DNA of 64,000 nt from Chamaelirium japonicum (GCA_947650365.1 OX393550.1:50222594-50286593), one strand, 5' to 3'. Counted from the stretch's first letter, positions 12,385 to 24,929 are shown. The notes: generated from the letters alone by a model not told the origin. A program made the numbers and translations.

Positions 12385-12480
12385 AATAGAAGGATATATT
12401 TGCACAACTTTCAGGTTTGAAGGGGGTCGATTTGCAAATTTATGATTTTCAACGGTTAATATGTAATTAAAATTCTTAAA
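12385..12480. repeat. MULE terminal-repeat-like segment (inverted)
   Basis: GGATATATTTGCACAACTTT followed by GGTTTGAAGG and GTCGATTTGCAAAT is the reverse complement of the segment at 365-480. It may be the far end of one roughly 12-kb element or an end of a separate relative. Confidence 0.5.
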
Positions 12481-12619
12481 AAAAAATCCTACGTGCAAAT
12501 ATTTTAGAATATCGACAGAGTCAGTCCCCACATGTAAGCAATAGAGCAAAACCTCAAGCACTACAGCTGAAATTAACATACAATTTTCTAATGAAAACTA
12601 ATCCAGAAGTTAATAGCTT

Positions 12620-12633
12620 GGGGGGGGGGGGGG
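12620..12633. repeat. Poly(G) tract
   Basis: Run of 14 G. Its length may be unreliable in assembly. Confidence 0.85.
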
Positions 12634-13071
12634 ATGATAAGGCACCTTCAACATTTTTTCCAGCCACTAGTCTTTGAAACTATGTACAAGTTTAAACTTA
12701 ATTAAGAGCATATGGACTCCCATTGCCTTCCTTATTCTAGGAGCTCTTAAATGCCGCATAATCAAAATAGGGAATGGGGATAGAAGATAACTCCAATGGA
12801 CTACTAGTGCCACTTCCTATTTCTAAAATATCTAAGAACCTTTCACCCTTTGCGTGAAATGACAAAACCCAAAAACAAAAAGACGCTATGATCGAATACC
12901 AGCCATATGTCCAATCCCATGTAAACTCCGAAACCCGTAAGTGAGTTTCTACTAGGCAACAAAATCCTTCCCAAAAAAAAACTAGGTGACAATTTTTTTG
13001 TTACCGTAGTTAATTACTACAGTAATTCCAAAACCGAGCTAATTCATTAACCCAATCCCACTGTTTTCGTA

Positions 13072-13255
13072 CGATAATCATGGATCGACGTTGATTTCGA
13101 GCTCATTGCCATCACTGACATGAGCTGGGTGCCCTGGGTTTAGCAGTACGAAGTTGCTCACGACATGAAGTGAGGCCCCTCGAAGCTCGTAGCGATCGAG
13201 ACCCGGATCCCGTTCGGGCTGAGATATTGGCTAGCCTGTTGGAGATGTTCTAGTA
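13072..13255 (+). pseudogene. Possible unidentified gene fragment
   Basis: One frame reads IDVDFELIAITDMSWVPWV, a stop, QYEVAHDMK, a stop, then GPSKLVAIETRIPFGLRYWL. The composition is much more protein-like than the surroundings, and the two stops are each one substitution from a sense codon. I do not recognise the family. Confidence 0.3.
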
Positions 13256-13259
13256 TGCA

Positions 13260-14027
13260 TTTAATCTCCTATGTTCTCTGTATATTGCGAAGAAAAGGAG
13301 TGATCGTGTAAGGATAACAAAGATAAGGGTTGAATACCAAAAAAAAAAAGATAAGGGTCACTGATGACTGAGGAGGCAGTGACCAGAGAAGAGAGAAGCT
13401 ACCCTTTTTTAAAAAAAACAGAGAAGATAGAAGCATGCGATAGCGTACACGGCGGATTAGCCCAGTCAAAAATCTACGTTGGCCTTTCTAAAAAGAAAAA
13501 TAAGAAAAGTGGGTGGACTGGCTTGGTCACTTGAGTAATGATGAACAATGAAAGGAATGACTGAGTAAAGAGTATGGATGGATCTAGTCAAAATTATGGA
13601 AGTATTGAGGGGTCTAGTCCAAATATCGCAAGTCTTCCATTAAGCAAAGAAATTACAGGGGGAAAGGATGAGGAAGTCACAGAAACTCTTGACCAAGACA
13701 ATAAATATTACTAGCTTCTCTAAGAAGTATACGAATTATTCACTAATTTGTACAAATAATTAATAGATTGGAGAAATAAAAAAAAAGAGATTATTGATTT
13801 TTTTTTTTCAAAAAAGAGAGCTTCGAGTAGAAATTGTTGAACTTCATGGAATAAGGTATTTCTTGCGAGTTCTATTTGTGAAAAGGATTTGATTCGATCT
13901 GTTTCCATTTTATGTGATTGCTAGCTCTCGAACCAATTCGCCAGTAAAATTCAGTAAAAGACAGTGTCGATGAATTTTCGGAGATTCTCTGCACAACGAT
14001 TGATGTTTGAGTAAGTAGGGTTGGTCT

Positions 14028-14030
<3 letters not shown>
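13260..14030. other. No gene seen
   Basis: AT-rich sequence with poly-A/poly-T tracts. No motif found. Confidence 0.4.
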
Positions 14031-14083
<53 letters not shown>

Positions 14084-14090
14084 AAGAAAG
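14031..14090. repeat. (GA)n grading into (GAAA)n
   Basis: About 25 GA units followed by three GAAA units. Confidence 0.95.
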
Positions 14091-14586
14091 TATGGAAAAC
14101 CCTCTACGACGGTGAGGCGGCATTATAAATAGGAATGGTCTACAATCGGAAACATATACAAATTGACTAGCTATACTTGTCACATTAGTAAAATGGCATG
14201 TGGGGAGGATTGACCGTTCCAACCCACCCTCTATCCCACTGGTCATTTTCATTTAAAAATATTTATCAAACATAACTTTCTCCATTTTGACCGTTACTCC
14301 AAGACCCAGCTTTCTTCGTTTTGGACTGTTGTGCATGGGCCCCATAGATAGCTAATGATTGGTTATATTTAACTGGGGAAAAGTTGCTAGACAAATATAG
14401 CCAGCAGGTTGCATGTCTAGTCGGTTGGAGCCCATTTTGAAGGATTGGCTTGCTATATTTGCCTAGCGAAACCGATTTGCCGAGTGGGCTGAATGCACCA
14501 GAAACAGAGGTGGGGTGTGTTACAAGATATAAGAAGGTATTTCCAACATGCCACCCGTGCTGTCTCTTCCATCGGGATCTTGTGTG

Positions 14587-15045
14587 TAGGGGTGGCAATG
14601 GGTCGGGTTGAGACATATGTATAAGGGCAAAACACCCAATCTGAACCCGACCCGTTTAATAAACGGGTCAAAAACTTAAACCTAAATCCGACCCACCTAA
14701 TAAATGTGTTGACCCGACCCGTTTAACCCGTTTACATAACGGGTCGGGTCGTGTCGGGTCAGGTTGGCTCAATAGCACCCATGTAAACCTGTCGGGTTGG
14801 GTCAAGACAAGTCGGATTGGGCTGGGTTTGATCGGGTTGGCTCGGGTCGGGTTGGCTCGGATCGGGTTGACACGACCCATTTGTTAAACGGGTCAATCGG
14901 GTTATAAGTACAAACCCGAACCCAACCAATTAAATAAACGGGTCAATCGGATCGACCCGCTTATGACTCGAACCCTTTTAGGCCAAATCCAAATCCGCTA
15001 ACCTCGGGTCGGGTTGGCGGGTAGGGACAAGGATTGCCACCCCTA
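14587..15045. mobile_element. hAT-like non-autonomous element, copy 1
   Basis: 459 bp starting TAGGGGTGGCAAT and ending ATTGCCACCCCTA, an inverted terminal repeat. The flanks CTTGTGTG and CTTGATGT look like a decayed 8-bp target duplication. The interior is almost wholly made of ACCCGACCCG and GGGTCGGGTT words. Terminal sequence and duplication length fit the hAT superfamily. No coding capacity. Confidence 0.8.
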
Positions 15046-15059
15046 CTTGATGTGTTGAC

Positions 15060-15797
15060 TATTGGCATTCATGGTGGGCGCACAGCTCGAATCGGACTCT
15101 CGTATCTACGGTGAATTTCGATTCTTAGTCTATCTTATGTCGATGCACTAACAGGTGATATATTGACCAATGACCATTATGATGGGTCTTTCAAATAAAA
15201 AGAAAGTCTCGGAAGAGCCAAGCCTCTAGACTGCGGGTGGCCCCAAGGCCTAAGATTTTAGGTCACTAATGCTGAGGTCGCAACGGTAGAGAGGCTGCAT
15301 CCAGGTCCTTTCAGTTGCCAGATGGAGTGCCCTTGGTTGGCTTGAGGGTGGAAACCTCCAGGTCGCCGGGTGCTGAAGAGACTGCCTTTGGGTGCTTAGG
15401 TCGTGGGGCAGGCATGCCCAGTGCGAATCCAAATCTTCTGTCCCATTTCTCTGCCCCATCGTCTGCCCTCAAAATCACAATCGTCCGTTGCATCAAGACC
15501 CGACCGGTGCATCGCACTCAGCCCCAACCGTCAGGCAAAGGGACGGCAATGATTAGCAACGGACGACTATGATTTCGGGGGCAAAAGATTTGGGTTCGTC
15601 CGGTGCAGGCCTGTGTTTCTGAGGTTGCCCAATAGGAATCATTGGGGCGGTCAGCTTTGTGGTTGGGCCGCCCAGCGGGCTATTCGAGCGGGTTGCGGAT
15701 CCGCTTGGCCCGCCGCTTGGCCCTTGGTAAAAAATGAAAAGTGCAAAATGGAAAATAATGTAAGTGTAATACTTTTGAAACTTAGAGTCAAAGTATA
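15060..15797. other. No gene supported
   Basis: GC-richer stretch containing overlapping short open frames on both strands around 15250-15572 without recognisable motifs. The phrase CATCGCACTCAGCCCCAACCG near 15510 resembles CATCGCACTCG-like sequences near 4830, hinting at a dispersed repeat. Confidence 0.35.
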
Positions 15798-16330
15798 GGG
15801 TTAATTAGTCTGAAATCCCTCCAGAGGTTTTTATTTACACAAAAGAATACAACTTGTTAGGATATTAGCTAAAGTCCCTCCCTCCCGAAGTACATATTTG
15901 TACATAAAGTCCATAATAAAAAATATTGACTTTTTTCTATCATTTAAATTATAAAATTATCGCTCCAGCAAAAATATACATTCATTTTTAGTAAGAATAT
16001 CCATTCGTCTTCGACATGAGTATCCATTCGCCGATTAACACTATGCATGTAGCAGTTGCTATAGTTCTTTCACTGAATTACTACAGTAAAAGCATTGTAA
16101 CAAGAGTATACATTCGTCTTCAGAAAGGGTTCATTCGTCATCAACAAGAGTATCTAGTTGTCGGGTGACACTGTGCGTGTTGCGGTTGCTACACTAATTT
16201 CACTATATCGAGTCCCCTTTCACGACCCTGTTGCAGTGATGGGGGGTGTGTTGCTATCTAAGGAGGTCCGTTGCAGTGCCGACAAGCACATGCATGCACT
16301 AGTTGATGTTACATAATGAAGTTAATAATG
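15798..16330. repeat. Dispersed repeat R1, copy 1
   Basis: Starts GGGTTAATTAGTC and contains TTTATTTA, GCTAAAGTCCCTCC, then many copies of GAGTATCCATTCG. The same order of blocks recurs at 48822-49250 in direct orientation. Class unknown. Confidence 0.75.
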
Positions 16331-16352
16331 TTAGTCAATGAGGTAAAAAACC

Positions 16353-16812
16353 TATAGGTGGCAATGGGTCGTGTCGGGTCGGGTTTATGTCGTGTCAAGT
16401 TTCGGGTCGTGTCCAATACCCCTAGACCAGACCCGTTTAACTATTCATGTCTAGACCCTAAGCCCTTACCGTCCCGCTTATAAACGGGTAGACCCGATAA
16501 GACCCGTTATACCCATTTACCACACGGGTCTATTCAGTTGACCCGATCAGACCCAATCCGACTCGACCCGACCTGACCCGATATAACCCGCTGGTACTAC
16601 ATACTATAGTATCAGATTGCGGGTAGGCCCGACCCGACACGACCGTTGAATTTTAAACGGGTCTTCACGAGTCTACCGTGTCTAAACCCGACCCGACCCG
16701 TTTATTAAACGGGTCTACCGTGTCGACCCGTTTACGACCCGAACCCGTTTAACCCAGACCCGCTAAATTCATGTCGGGTCTGCCGTGTGGGGTCCGGAAT
16801 TGGCAGCCCTAA
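16353..16812. mobile_element. hAT-like non-autonomous element, copy 2
   Basis: About 460 bp from TATAGGTGGCAAT to ATTGGCAGCCCTA. Flanking AAAAAACC on both sides gives an exact 8-bp target duplication if one terminal A is assigned to the element. The interior is CCCGACCCG-rich. It belongs to the subfamily with TTTCGGGTCGTGTCC near the left end. Confidence 0.8.
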
Positions 16813-16839
16813 AAAAAACCTGTACAAAATCAGCATGCA

Positions 16840-17190
16840 ATGTCAAAGGGAGAGAAACCAAAAGATACTAACAGTTTGATTGAACACGATGGAAGAAAAG
16901 GTACAGCGTGGCTGCATTGGAGGCCGGAGGAACAGAAGAAGCAGAGGGTGAAGATTAAACACTGGTGCAAGCACTATTTTTTCAGTGTGAAGAGGAAGGA
17001 GGAGTTGGCGGCAGAAATCATGTACTGAAATAAGATTGAGGAAGATGGTAGACTTACATAGGAGGGTTTGCATAGAAGGAATGAGATAAAGGCGGTTGTG
17101 TACCGTCTGCTTGAGCTTATGCGATGATCCGAACGGATGGGGCACCTGTTTGGGTGGTTGCAACCATCCACCCAGACAGATTGGCACTCA
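16840..17190. other. No gene supported
   Basis: Short open frames exist on both strands (basic, Lys/Glu-rich on plus at 16840-17028), but none shows a domain or a plausible gene structure. Confidence 0.3.
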
Positions 17191-17480
17191 TTAGTCTATG
17201 ATTCATTATATATGTTAGCTACCTAGGGGTGCCTTGAGCCCTATATAACCAAGCATTTTTAAGCCCTATTTGCAATTCCGAACTACTCCGAATCCACTTC
17301 TATTTTTTCCTCTTTTATTATTTATTCTCTGTTAGAGAAACCCGTGTCGCAGATTTCTGATAGTGAGTTATTCACCCTTACTGGGTGCAGTCTAACAAAG
17401 TCTGACGTGTCCTGGGACCGATTCGTAAGAGACCCGACAGCAACAAGTGGGCGCGAATAACGCTTTAACGAAATGATTAA
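17190..17480. other. Possible LTR remnant
   Basis: A TATA-like CCCTATATAACC at about 17238 is followed by a pyrimidine-rich leader and a GC-rich segment, as in LTR promoters. No partner LTR, PBS or coding domain was found nearby. Confidence 0.25.
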
Positions 17481-17815
17481 ACATGCTTCAGTCTTTGATT
17501 TTTATTGTTTTCTCTATCTCCATGATCCCGATTCATAAGCTGTCCAACATGTAACTCGCACCGTTGAGGCGTAGGTCACGGCCGCTGCCTCCGCCACTTA
17601 GCCCACTGCCACCTCTGTCGCTCGAGTTTGCCGCCTCCGCTCATAACTGATCGAGAGAGAAGGAGAGGAGGTGAGGGTGGTGCCAGGATAAATTTTTTTT
17701 TGAGGATTTATCCTAATGTCGGGTTGGTTAGACTTTAGAGGGGCTGTAGGTTCGTTATCCCCTAAAAAAGCTTTGGAATAACCGAGATGCCAGTTGATCT
17801 AAAACTAGGGGTGGA

Positions 17816-18362
17816 ACTTGGGCGGATTGAAGGGTCTGCCCATGCCCAACTCGACTTGCACAAACCTTAACCCGTTTTGCCTGTGGAACCCGTGGAAGCT
17901 TAACCTGTGCTTGCTCATTCTAGTTGTTTGGGTTGCTCAATTTGCAAAATAATAGGTGGATTGAGCGGGATGCCCAATTAGAAATGCTTGTGCACATAAA
18001 TAGATGAAAAAAAATCCAACATATTTTTGAATTGCATAAAAAAAATCTTTGATTTAGATAACGAAAACATACAGTCCAACCCATATCCTGATATTTCAAA
18101 CGAATTCTTAACATTCAACATCAAACAGTCAGTCTTTGATTTCTATAAAAAAAACTACCAAAGCATTCAACCTTAGTGTGTTAGGTTTCTTGGGTTCCTC
18201 GGGTTGGGAAGATCTGTGCCCAAATCCGTCCAAATTGAAATCGAATTGATCTTTTTAGATCCGTCCAAGTTTTTAACCAGCTTGGTCCACGTTTGTCAAT
18301 TGTTAGGGTTGGGCGGGTCGGGCTCGGGTCAGAGTCGTCAGACCCGCCAAGTCCCACCACTA
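17816..18362. mobile_element. hAT-like element of a second family
   Basis: 547 bp. The left end TAGGGGTGGAACTTGGGCGG is matched inversely by the right end (TAGTGGTGGGACTTGGCGGG when reversed). The flanks TCTAAAAC and TCTACCTC agree at five of eight positions. It ends 200 bp upstream of the oxidase gene start, so it lies in that gene's promoter region. Confidence 0.6.
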
Positions 18363-18561
18363 TCTACCTCTCTCTGTAATCATCGTTCAAATCAGCGAAA
18401 TGGTACAGTTGGGTTGAGTGCAATGCACCTCATCGTGTGGCAATGATGCACCTATACTTATGCATGAGGGATACTCCGACGGTTGTGATTGGTCCGTGAT
18501 ACCATTGATTATTTTCTTCTGGCCCATTTCATGGACGCCGTCACGCCAACCGACGAAGGAA

Positions 18562-21500
18562 ATGGCCGCCGGAGGCTTCTCGACCACGCCGGCGTCGTGG
18601 AAACCGCTCCTCCTCGCCGCCGTGGAGTCCCATGCCCACATCAAGCACTCGCTCTTCTTCCAACTCGTACACTCCCCCCATCCTTCATTCCCCCTGTTCG
18701 CGGCTTCTAATTAGGGTTTCTGATCCGGGTCCTTTTTCAGGCGACGGTCAGCCGGAGCGGTAGGCCCGCGAATCGCACCGTGATATTCAGGTCCGCACCC
18801 TCCTCATTCGTTGCTGACATCTCCTCGCCTTCCTTCCTCGTTCGTTAACCTTGATTCTGTTTGATTATGGACCTTTATGGTGTTGTCCAGAGGTTTTGAG
18901 GAGGGTGGCGATGGAATCCAGATCAATACAGATGGCCGGAGCAGCAAGGTCTCCATTCTATCTCTTCTCTTCATTTGATTGACAGGGGGGGTACTCCATT
19001 CTTGGGGATTTATTCTTGCTGGTGTCTGGATTTTATCAGATCGAAGACATTAAGCATTGCCCTTTTGGGGAGGTAATGAGTTTCAATCCTGGGTCTGTGC
19101 TTTTACTGATTTTCTTAATATAATTTGTTGTTACTAAAAATATCTCTTTTTTTTAAGAGAAATGCAATTCAGCCCGAAGGTTTTCCCGATTCAGCGCAGC
19201 CCGATTGACGTGGCAGCTTAAGAATGGTGGTGTAAGAGATTTAAATGTTGTTAATAAGATTCAACCACCACTCGTAGGCTGCCACATCAATCGGACTGAG
19301 TGGAATTGGGAAAATCTTCGAGCTGAATAGTATCTTTTTTTTTTTTTTTCCTTCTAGTTTTAAAGTCATCTTGCCTTCCAAATGTTCCTTTTTTGATATT
19401 GTAATGCATCATGTAGAAATGCAAAAAAAAAAAGAAGAAGATAAATTATCCTCCCTCTTGTTGTCTTTCACATGCAAACACGTTGAACGAGAAATCAAGA
19501 TTGGTTATGACAAGATTGGAGCTTTCGTATGTGCTCGGTAAATCTTTTACAAGGGCAGCTAAAGCTACTTTCAACATCCATGATGGCATTTCTGGTTGAA
19601 TGTATTCTCATTTAGCAGACTTAAACTTTGGATAGAGTTGTAGTTGGGATTGAGTCCTGGCTTTATGGTATGATCTATGCTTGGATGCTTTATAGATATG
19701 TTGGTACTTCGACGAGTCTTGGGAGCAGTTCCGAATTAATGGGAGGATCGACATCATTGATAGGTTAAATACAGATCCTAACAAGCTTCAGGTAAGGATG
19801 CTTACAGTCTGTTTACATTTTGTTCAAAATTTATTTAGTGATTTTAAAGAAATTGCCATGTTAGATATGCTTATCCATTCATGGACATTGTCACATGACC
19901 AAACTTTTTAAATTTCTCCCTTTAAAGTAAAATGTTATTATTTCACTTCATGCTGTCTTTTTTATGGCTTTTGTCTCTATTCCACTGCTGTATGCATTGG
20001 CACTAACTTCACAGTGAATTTCCAAATTGTTCATCTAAATACTAAGATTACCTAAACAACTTTAGAAAGGGCATTTGATTTAATGAAGTTGTTGGACGGC
20101 ACATCAGGTATCATCTTCTTCTTCGCAACTTCCCAAATGCCATCCTGACATCAACCACAATGCACTAATTACGTAAGGTTCTTGTCCATAGAAGTATTAA
20201 AATAGAGGGGAATAACAAGCACATTGAATGGATTTAAATAGATATTTTCTCAATCAACCATAAACAAATCTTAAATTTTACTCAAAAGAGCTGATTTTAC
20301 TGCTGTTTCTTGCAACTCCTAGGTTTCTCTTGTTTTTGAAAACAAGAAATGAGCCCTTTGTGTTTTCTTCCTTACCATTTTTTGTAAAGAAAGACATATA
20401 GAAAAGGTTTGGTAAGGGCAGTGGTAATGCATGAAGGGGAGTGATGGTGCAGGTTGCCGATGGTGTACATGGATCTGTCAATGGTGCAGGTGGTTCAAAG
20501 CATGTATAGGAGGGTGTGATGATGTATGCGGCCTTATGGAAGAGGTGTGGTGGCCAACATCGTGCATAGGGTGGGCAATGGTGCAGGTGGCTAGTGCCAT
20601 GTCAAAAGGGGGGGGGGGGTGTGGCAACCACGATGTGTGGAGGTGGAAACGGTAGAACACTTGTTTTTATTTTTTGAATTTTCTAAAAGTAAATAAAGAT
20701 GGACTTTGAACTTTTACGAACTACTAGTGGAAAGATGAAACAAATGCATTTCAAACAAACATGCCTTTACGTTGTAACAAAACATCTTCATAAGGCCCTT
20801 AGAAGTAATTCCCTATTCACAGAGTAATGTTTAGACCCAGAACGTCTTAGAGGCTATCTGTGCCATGGCTCAGCAGTCCGCTTCCATGCTTGAGCGAGCT
20901 ACAACGGATTGTTTCTTGATTCGTCATGTCACCAAATTCTCACCGGCAAAAGTGCAATATCCGGATTTAGATCGTTGATTATCTTTGTTATCGACCCAAT
21001 CTGCATCGGAAAAGCCAACAATAGAAAGCAACGAAAAGGGCTTGTACCATAAGCCTCGATCTGGTTACATTTGACTCACAACCCTAATAACAAAGGAGAC
21101 ACCCGGTCAGGTAACATTTAATAGATGAGCTTTCCAACAAGCTGATGACAGCGATCCGAATCCTTTAAAAGAGCACCGGACCTACTATCCAAATGAGTAG
21201 TAGGGTCCATCAGAGTATCGGTCGGCTTGCAACCAAGCATCCTAGAATCGAAAAAAACTCAGTCCATCGTAGCAATCGTTTGATCCCAAGAACCCATAGA
21301 CTCGCAAGGAGATACAGCTAATCACAAAAAAAAACCTCGTGAAAACAAGCACCCCAAGCCGCCATCCTACTCAACGCTCATCCTTGCCACGCGGCATGCA
21401 TCACTAGTCGAGGAGTCCTCTCAACATACACAATTTTCGAGCAAATATATTCAACCACAAACTCCTCTTATACAGAACCACAGTGGCATCCAATTAAAGC

Positions 21501-24500
21501 GTCCCTTTGCCTACCAGTCGGGACTGAGTGTGTTTCACCGATCGTAGCTGGTGCAATGGACAATTGTGATCAAGACGTCATTTTAGACAACGGAATTCTA
21601 AACATTTTGGTTGAATAGTATTCTCCCACAAATTCTCTTCTATTCATCTCTCTCAGCTCACGCCACCAGTACACCGAGTTCCACTCCTCTACAGTTTCCT
21701 CAATTCACCCAATCGGGATATGACAGGAATCACAACCGTTCAATGGAGCCACAATTGGGGCCAAGTGCGATACACTCATCAGGGTGCATGTATCACACAA
21801 TTGTGATTCGCGTTAGGCCTCAGAGGAAATTGATTATCTCCAATTTGACAAAGGGCTCAACTTTGCTGCAGTAATGAAAAAGACCAGTGACATTCCAGTA
21901 GCACCAAAATGTGTGTGATGCGGAAGCAACAACCGTGATGTGCAAGGGTACTTTCATCACTAGCAGGCAGTGTGCGAATCGTGGCCGTTGATTTCATATC
22001 GCACGCACCCGGGCACTACCGGCATGTGCTACCGGCCATTTCAGTTAATGAAACAAAGTCGTGCCCATTAATAGAGGCAAAGCCCATTCAGACAAAGAAT
22101 CAGAGCATGATGTTGGACTTCCTAGAAAGTATCAATCCTTGCTAGTGAGGATTTTTTATTGTAAATTATAAATTTGTAATGCTAGAACTTAACATTACCA
22201 AATTTATAAAAGGGATTTTTTAAAAAAAATTTCGTTGATCTAGTCGAAGATAGAAAAATATGAATATCTGATTTAATATTAATATTTAATTTTGCTTTCG
22301 GCATACTACTATTTTGGCCCCCTCAAGTGGAAATTCCTGGGTCCGCCCTTGCTCTCTTCCCCCATCCATCCCTCATCTTTTTTTTTTGTACTTGTGCTGG
22401 CTAGTCGCATTGACTATGGCACTTGGGGAACCTTTTGAAGATGTGATCACGAGAGGGTATCATCTTTTCCTATTCTTCCATTGCCGTAGCCTTTTATTTT
22501 AGAACTGAACATATCTTCTTTTTTTTTTTTGCAAACCATCTGAACATAACTTTAGTTTGGGTTTTTAGTGAGCATCTAGCTTGCAATTGTGTTGGTGTTC
22601 TTGATCATATATTGCTTGTGCATTTTGTAGAGAATTAATGAGCTCTTTCTATGCTTATACGTAGTCAAAATGAGTTCCTAAGGTGCAAAATATAATACTT
22701 GACTTTAATACTTGAAGTGAACTCATTGTCGTTTGTGAGACTCAATTATTGTTGTTTGCTGCCCTATTGAGTGCAGCAAACAACACTTGAATTCCGACCA
22801 CCTAATTTATGTCGAGAGGATTAAAAAAGCTAGGATCCAAACCCATCATCCTACTAAAAGTCATTTACATCAGCGGTCGCCGCTCTCATTTCTTCTAAGC
22901 AAATCCGCCCGACTTCCTTTATGACCCCAAGGGCCATCTGAAAGTAGCATGCGTGCGCACATGGCCATGCCCACCGAGAGCACACACCAGCTGGTTCAAC
23001 TTGTCCTCCACAACCTTACTATATTCCCCATCACACACATCACCATGACACCATGCCCACCGAGAGCACACACTAGCTGGTTCAGCTTGTACTCCACGAG
23101 TCCACAACCTTACACTGGGTAAGATCGAATTTGCTGATGTTTGACAAAAATCTGCTGTTCAGCTGGATATAGACTTGCTGCTGGTTGAAATGAACTCTTG
23201 CGGACCCAACACACGAAGGGGAACAAACGGCCATGCCCACCGAGAGCACACACCAGACAGAACCGTAGCAAAGCACACACCAGCTGGTTCAGCTTGTACT
23301 CCACAACCTTACTATATCCCCCATCACAATGGCCATGCCCACCGAGAGCACACACCAGCCAGAACTGTAGCTGAGCACACACCAGCTGGTTCAGCTTGTA
23401 CTCCACAACCTTACTCTGGGTAGGATCAAATTTGCTGCTGTTTGACAAAAATCTGCTGTTCAGCTGGATATAGACTATTGCTGCTGGTTGAATTGAACTC
23501 TTGCGGACCCAACGCACGAAGGTGAACAAACCAGCCTTGTCCTTTTCCTCTGATTTCTTCATTATTTGCTTTTTCTTTCCCGTTCTTTGTGGCACAAATA
23601 TGAAACCGTTTGTATCATTTACTTCAAAAATTTTGTCAAGTTACGAAATACATTATGTCACCTGTATAGTTGAACCATTTTGATTTGCCTTTTCTCCTAC
23701 TTACTTTTTTCTTGACACATCAAGTTGCATGTTGTGTGGAGTTGCTTCTTCCTTCTTTTTATTGGATTAAGAAAAACTAGAATGCAAAGGTAGTTCATGT
23801 CCTTTATTGTCCTTTGGCATGCATCCAAGTTATAGCTGAGATGTTGCCCAACTCATACAAATTTCTCCCTCTTGTTTCACCGAAAAACATTATTACCCAT
23901 TGGCTCGGCAATACACTACTTTGATTTGTTTTTAATACCTTGTGAAATCACATATTTTTATTTATTGTTCAGCAAAGAGAGAAAGCTTGGTTTGCAAGCT
24001 CTCTGAAGTCAAGATATCAGTACGTGGGGCCTTCTCCTTGTCTTCCAGTTTTTAGTGATGACAGAGGCAAAGAGTATCAACTTGACCCATACACAGGCCC
24101 AGTTGATGTGTTCACTCTTTTGGTTCTTGACCCAGAACAGGTGGAATAGCCAACAAGAATTTTTGTCCTTTTTTATATGTAATATTCTTATGCAAAATGA
24201 ATGAGAATGCTTTGCTGCATTTCTTTATAAAGTGCTGCCCTTCACTGCGCCCTTATATATTCATATCAGATGAGTCCCATTTTTATTGAATGTGCCACAT
24301 TCCACCTGTATTCTGCGTGGGCCTCACCTGTTTGAATATGTAATGTTGCAAAAGTGGAAACTAAGTACAGTAATGTGAAATAAAATAAATAACAGCTCTC
24401 TTCTATTTAACCTAATATATTGCAACTGTTATAGTTAAATTTCTGATGTGTTGTCTTTGCTCAGGTTGATTACTTAAACTTGAAAAACAATGAGAGGCTG

Positions 24501-24566
24501 ATGTTCAGATCAAGATCAGGTGATGATGGTTGTAAAGTTTGGATGTTTGAGAAAATTAACCCATAA
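18562..24566 (+). CDS. Pyridoxine/pyridoxamine 5'-phosphate oxidase family protein
   Basis: Seven exons join to an intact 203-residue frame: 18562-18666, 18741-18790, 18891-18948, 19040-19072, 19696-19791, 23973-24140 and 24465-24566. All introns are GT-AG and all phases fit. Family enzymes oxidise PNP or PMP to pyridoxal phosphate using FMN and oxygen in the vitamin B6 salvage pathway. The protein resembles the short stand-alone plant type (Arabidopsis At2g46580, about 198 aa) rather than the longer PDX3. Landmarks are SWKPLLLAAVESHAHIKHS (residues 12-30), SGRPANRTVIFRGF (41-54), IQINTDGRSSKIEDIKHCPF (61-80), WYFDESWEQFRINGRI (85-100), REKAWFASSLKSR (116-128), LLVLDPEQVDYLNL (163-176) and the C-terminal WMFEKINP. 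The start follows the family N-terminus; an in-frame ATG at 18418 and an overlapping out-of-frame ATG at 18531 lie upstream. I see no plastid transit peptide. Intron 5 is 4181 bp because of repeat insertions. Function is inferred from family; this subgroup's enzymatic activity is less well established than PDX3. Confidence 0.93.
19166..19328. mobile_element. Foldback MITE in intron 4
   Basis: ATTCAGCCCGAAGGTTTTCC at the left is matched inversely by the right end (GGAAAATCTTCGAGCTGAAT). The arms are about 65 bp and include GCCCGATTGACGTGGCAGC against GCTGCCACATCAATCGGAC. 163 bp in total. It lies within intron 4 of the oxidase gene. Confidence 0.8.
20400..20660. repeat. GGTGCAGGTGG-rich low-complexity region
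   Basis: Within intron 5 of the oxidase gene. Repeated GATGGTGCAGGTTG / AATGGTGCAGGTGG words and a run of about ten G near 20612. Confidence 0.6.
20830..21330 (-). pseudogene. Ty1/copia pol fragment (RT end and RNase H) in intron 5
   Basis: The minus strand reads GKLIY, then after a gap GFSDADW-like sequence, then GENLVTWRIKKQSVVARSSM and EADCXAMA. These match the end of the copia reverse transcriptase and the RNase H domain, with stops and frameshifts. No LTRs were seen around it. It accounts for part of the expansion of this intron. Confidence 0.75.
21340..22955. other. Intron 5 filler, no gene seen
   Basis: Mixed sequence inside intron 5 of the oxidase gene. Short open frames at 21611-21874 and 22314-22502 show no domain. 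AATTGTGAT occurs near 21561 and 21803, possibly a dispersed repeat. Confidence 0.35.
22960..23530. repeat. Complex tandem duplication in intron 5
   Basis: CATGCCCACCGAGAGCACAC occurs at about 22967, 23053, 23233 and 23335, and CTGGTTCAGCTTGTACTCCA follows several of these. A longer block with AAAATCTGCTGTTCAGCTGG and CTTGCGGACCCAAC is present at about 23114-23220 and again at 23413-23520. This is at least a two-fold duplication of about 300 bp with smaller inner repeats. Confidence 0.85.
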
Positions 24567-24929
24567 TAAGGCGCCAGCAATATTCTGTCTCCAAAATCTC
24601 CAATCTGAGCGACCTTTTAGTATGTTAAATGATAATTGATTGCAATAAACAGATTCTTTTCATTTTTTATGATATTTACTGGCATAATTACATGTAATTG
24701 GCTTGTATTTCTTATCTGGTTCTTTCTCTGTTTCCTTTGTTATGTTTTTGGGCAAGTCCTTTACCTGTCATTTTCTATGATATCCTGGTTTGCTAACATT
24801 GTCCCCGCTTTGATGAATTTTTATCTAATCTTACCTTCTTATGATCTGAACTTTAATGGTTTTCAGGAATCCATAATTGTTCAACTGAAACATTATTTTC
24901 TGGTAGAGTCGTAGAATATTGGGCTATAT

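Noticed and set aside
18489..18710. Frame starting at 18531 as the oxidase N-terminus
   Set aside because: It is out of frame with the conserved exons. The frame from 18562 gives the family N-terminus and fits all splice phases.
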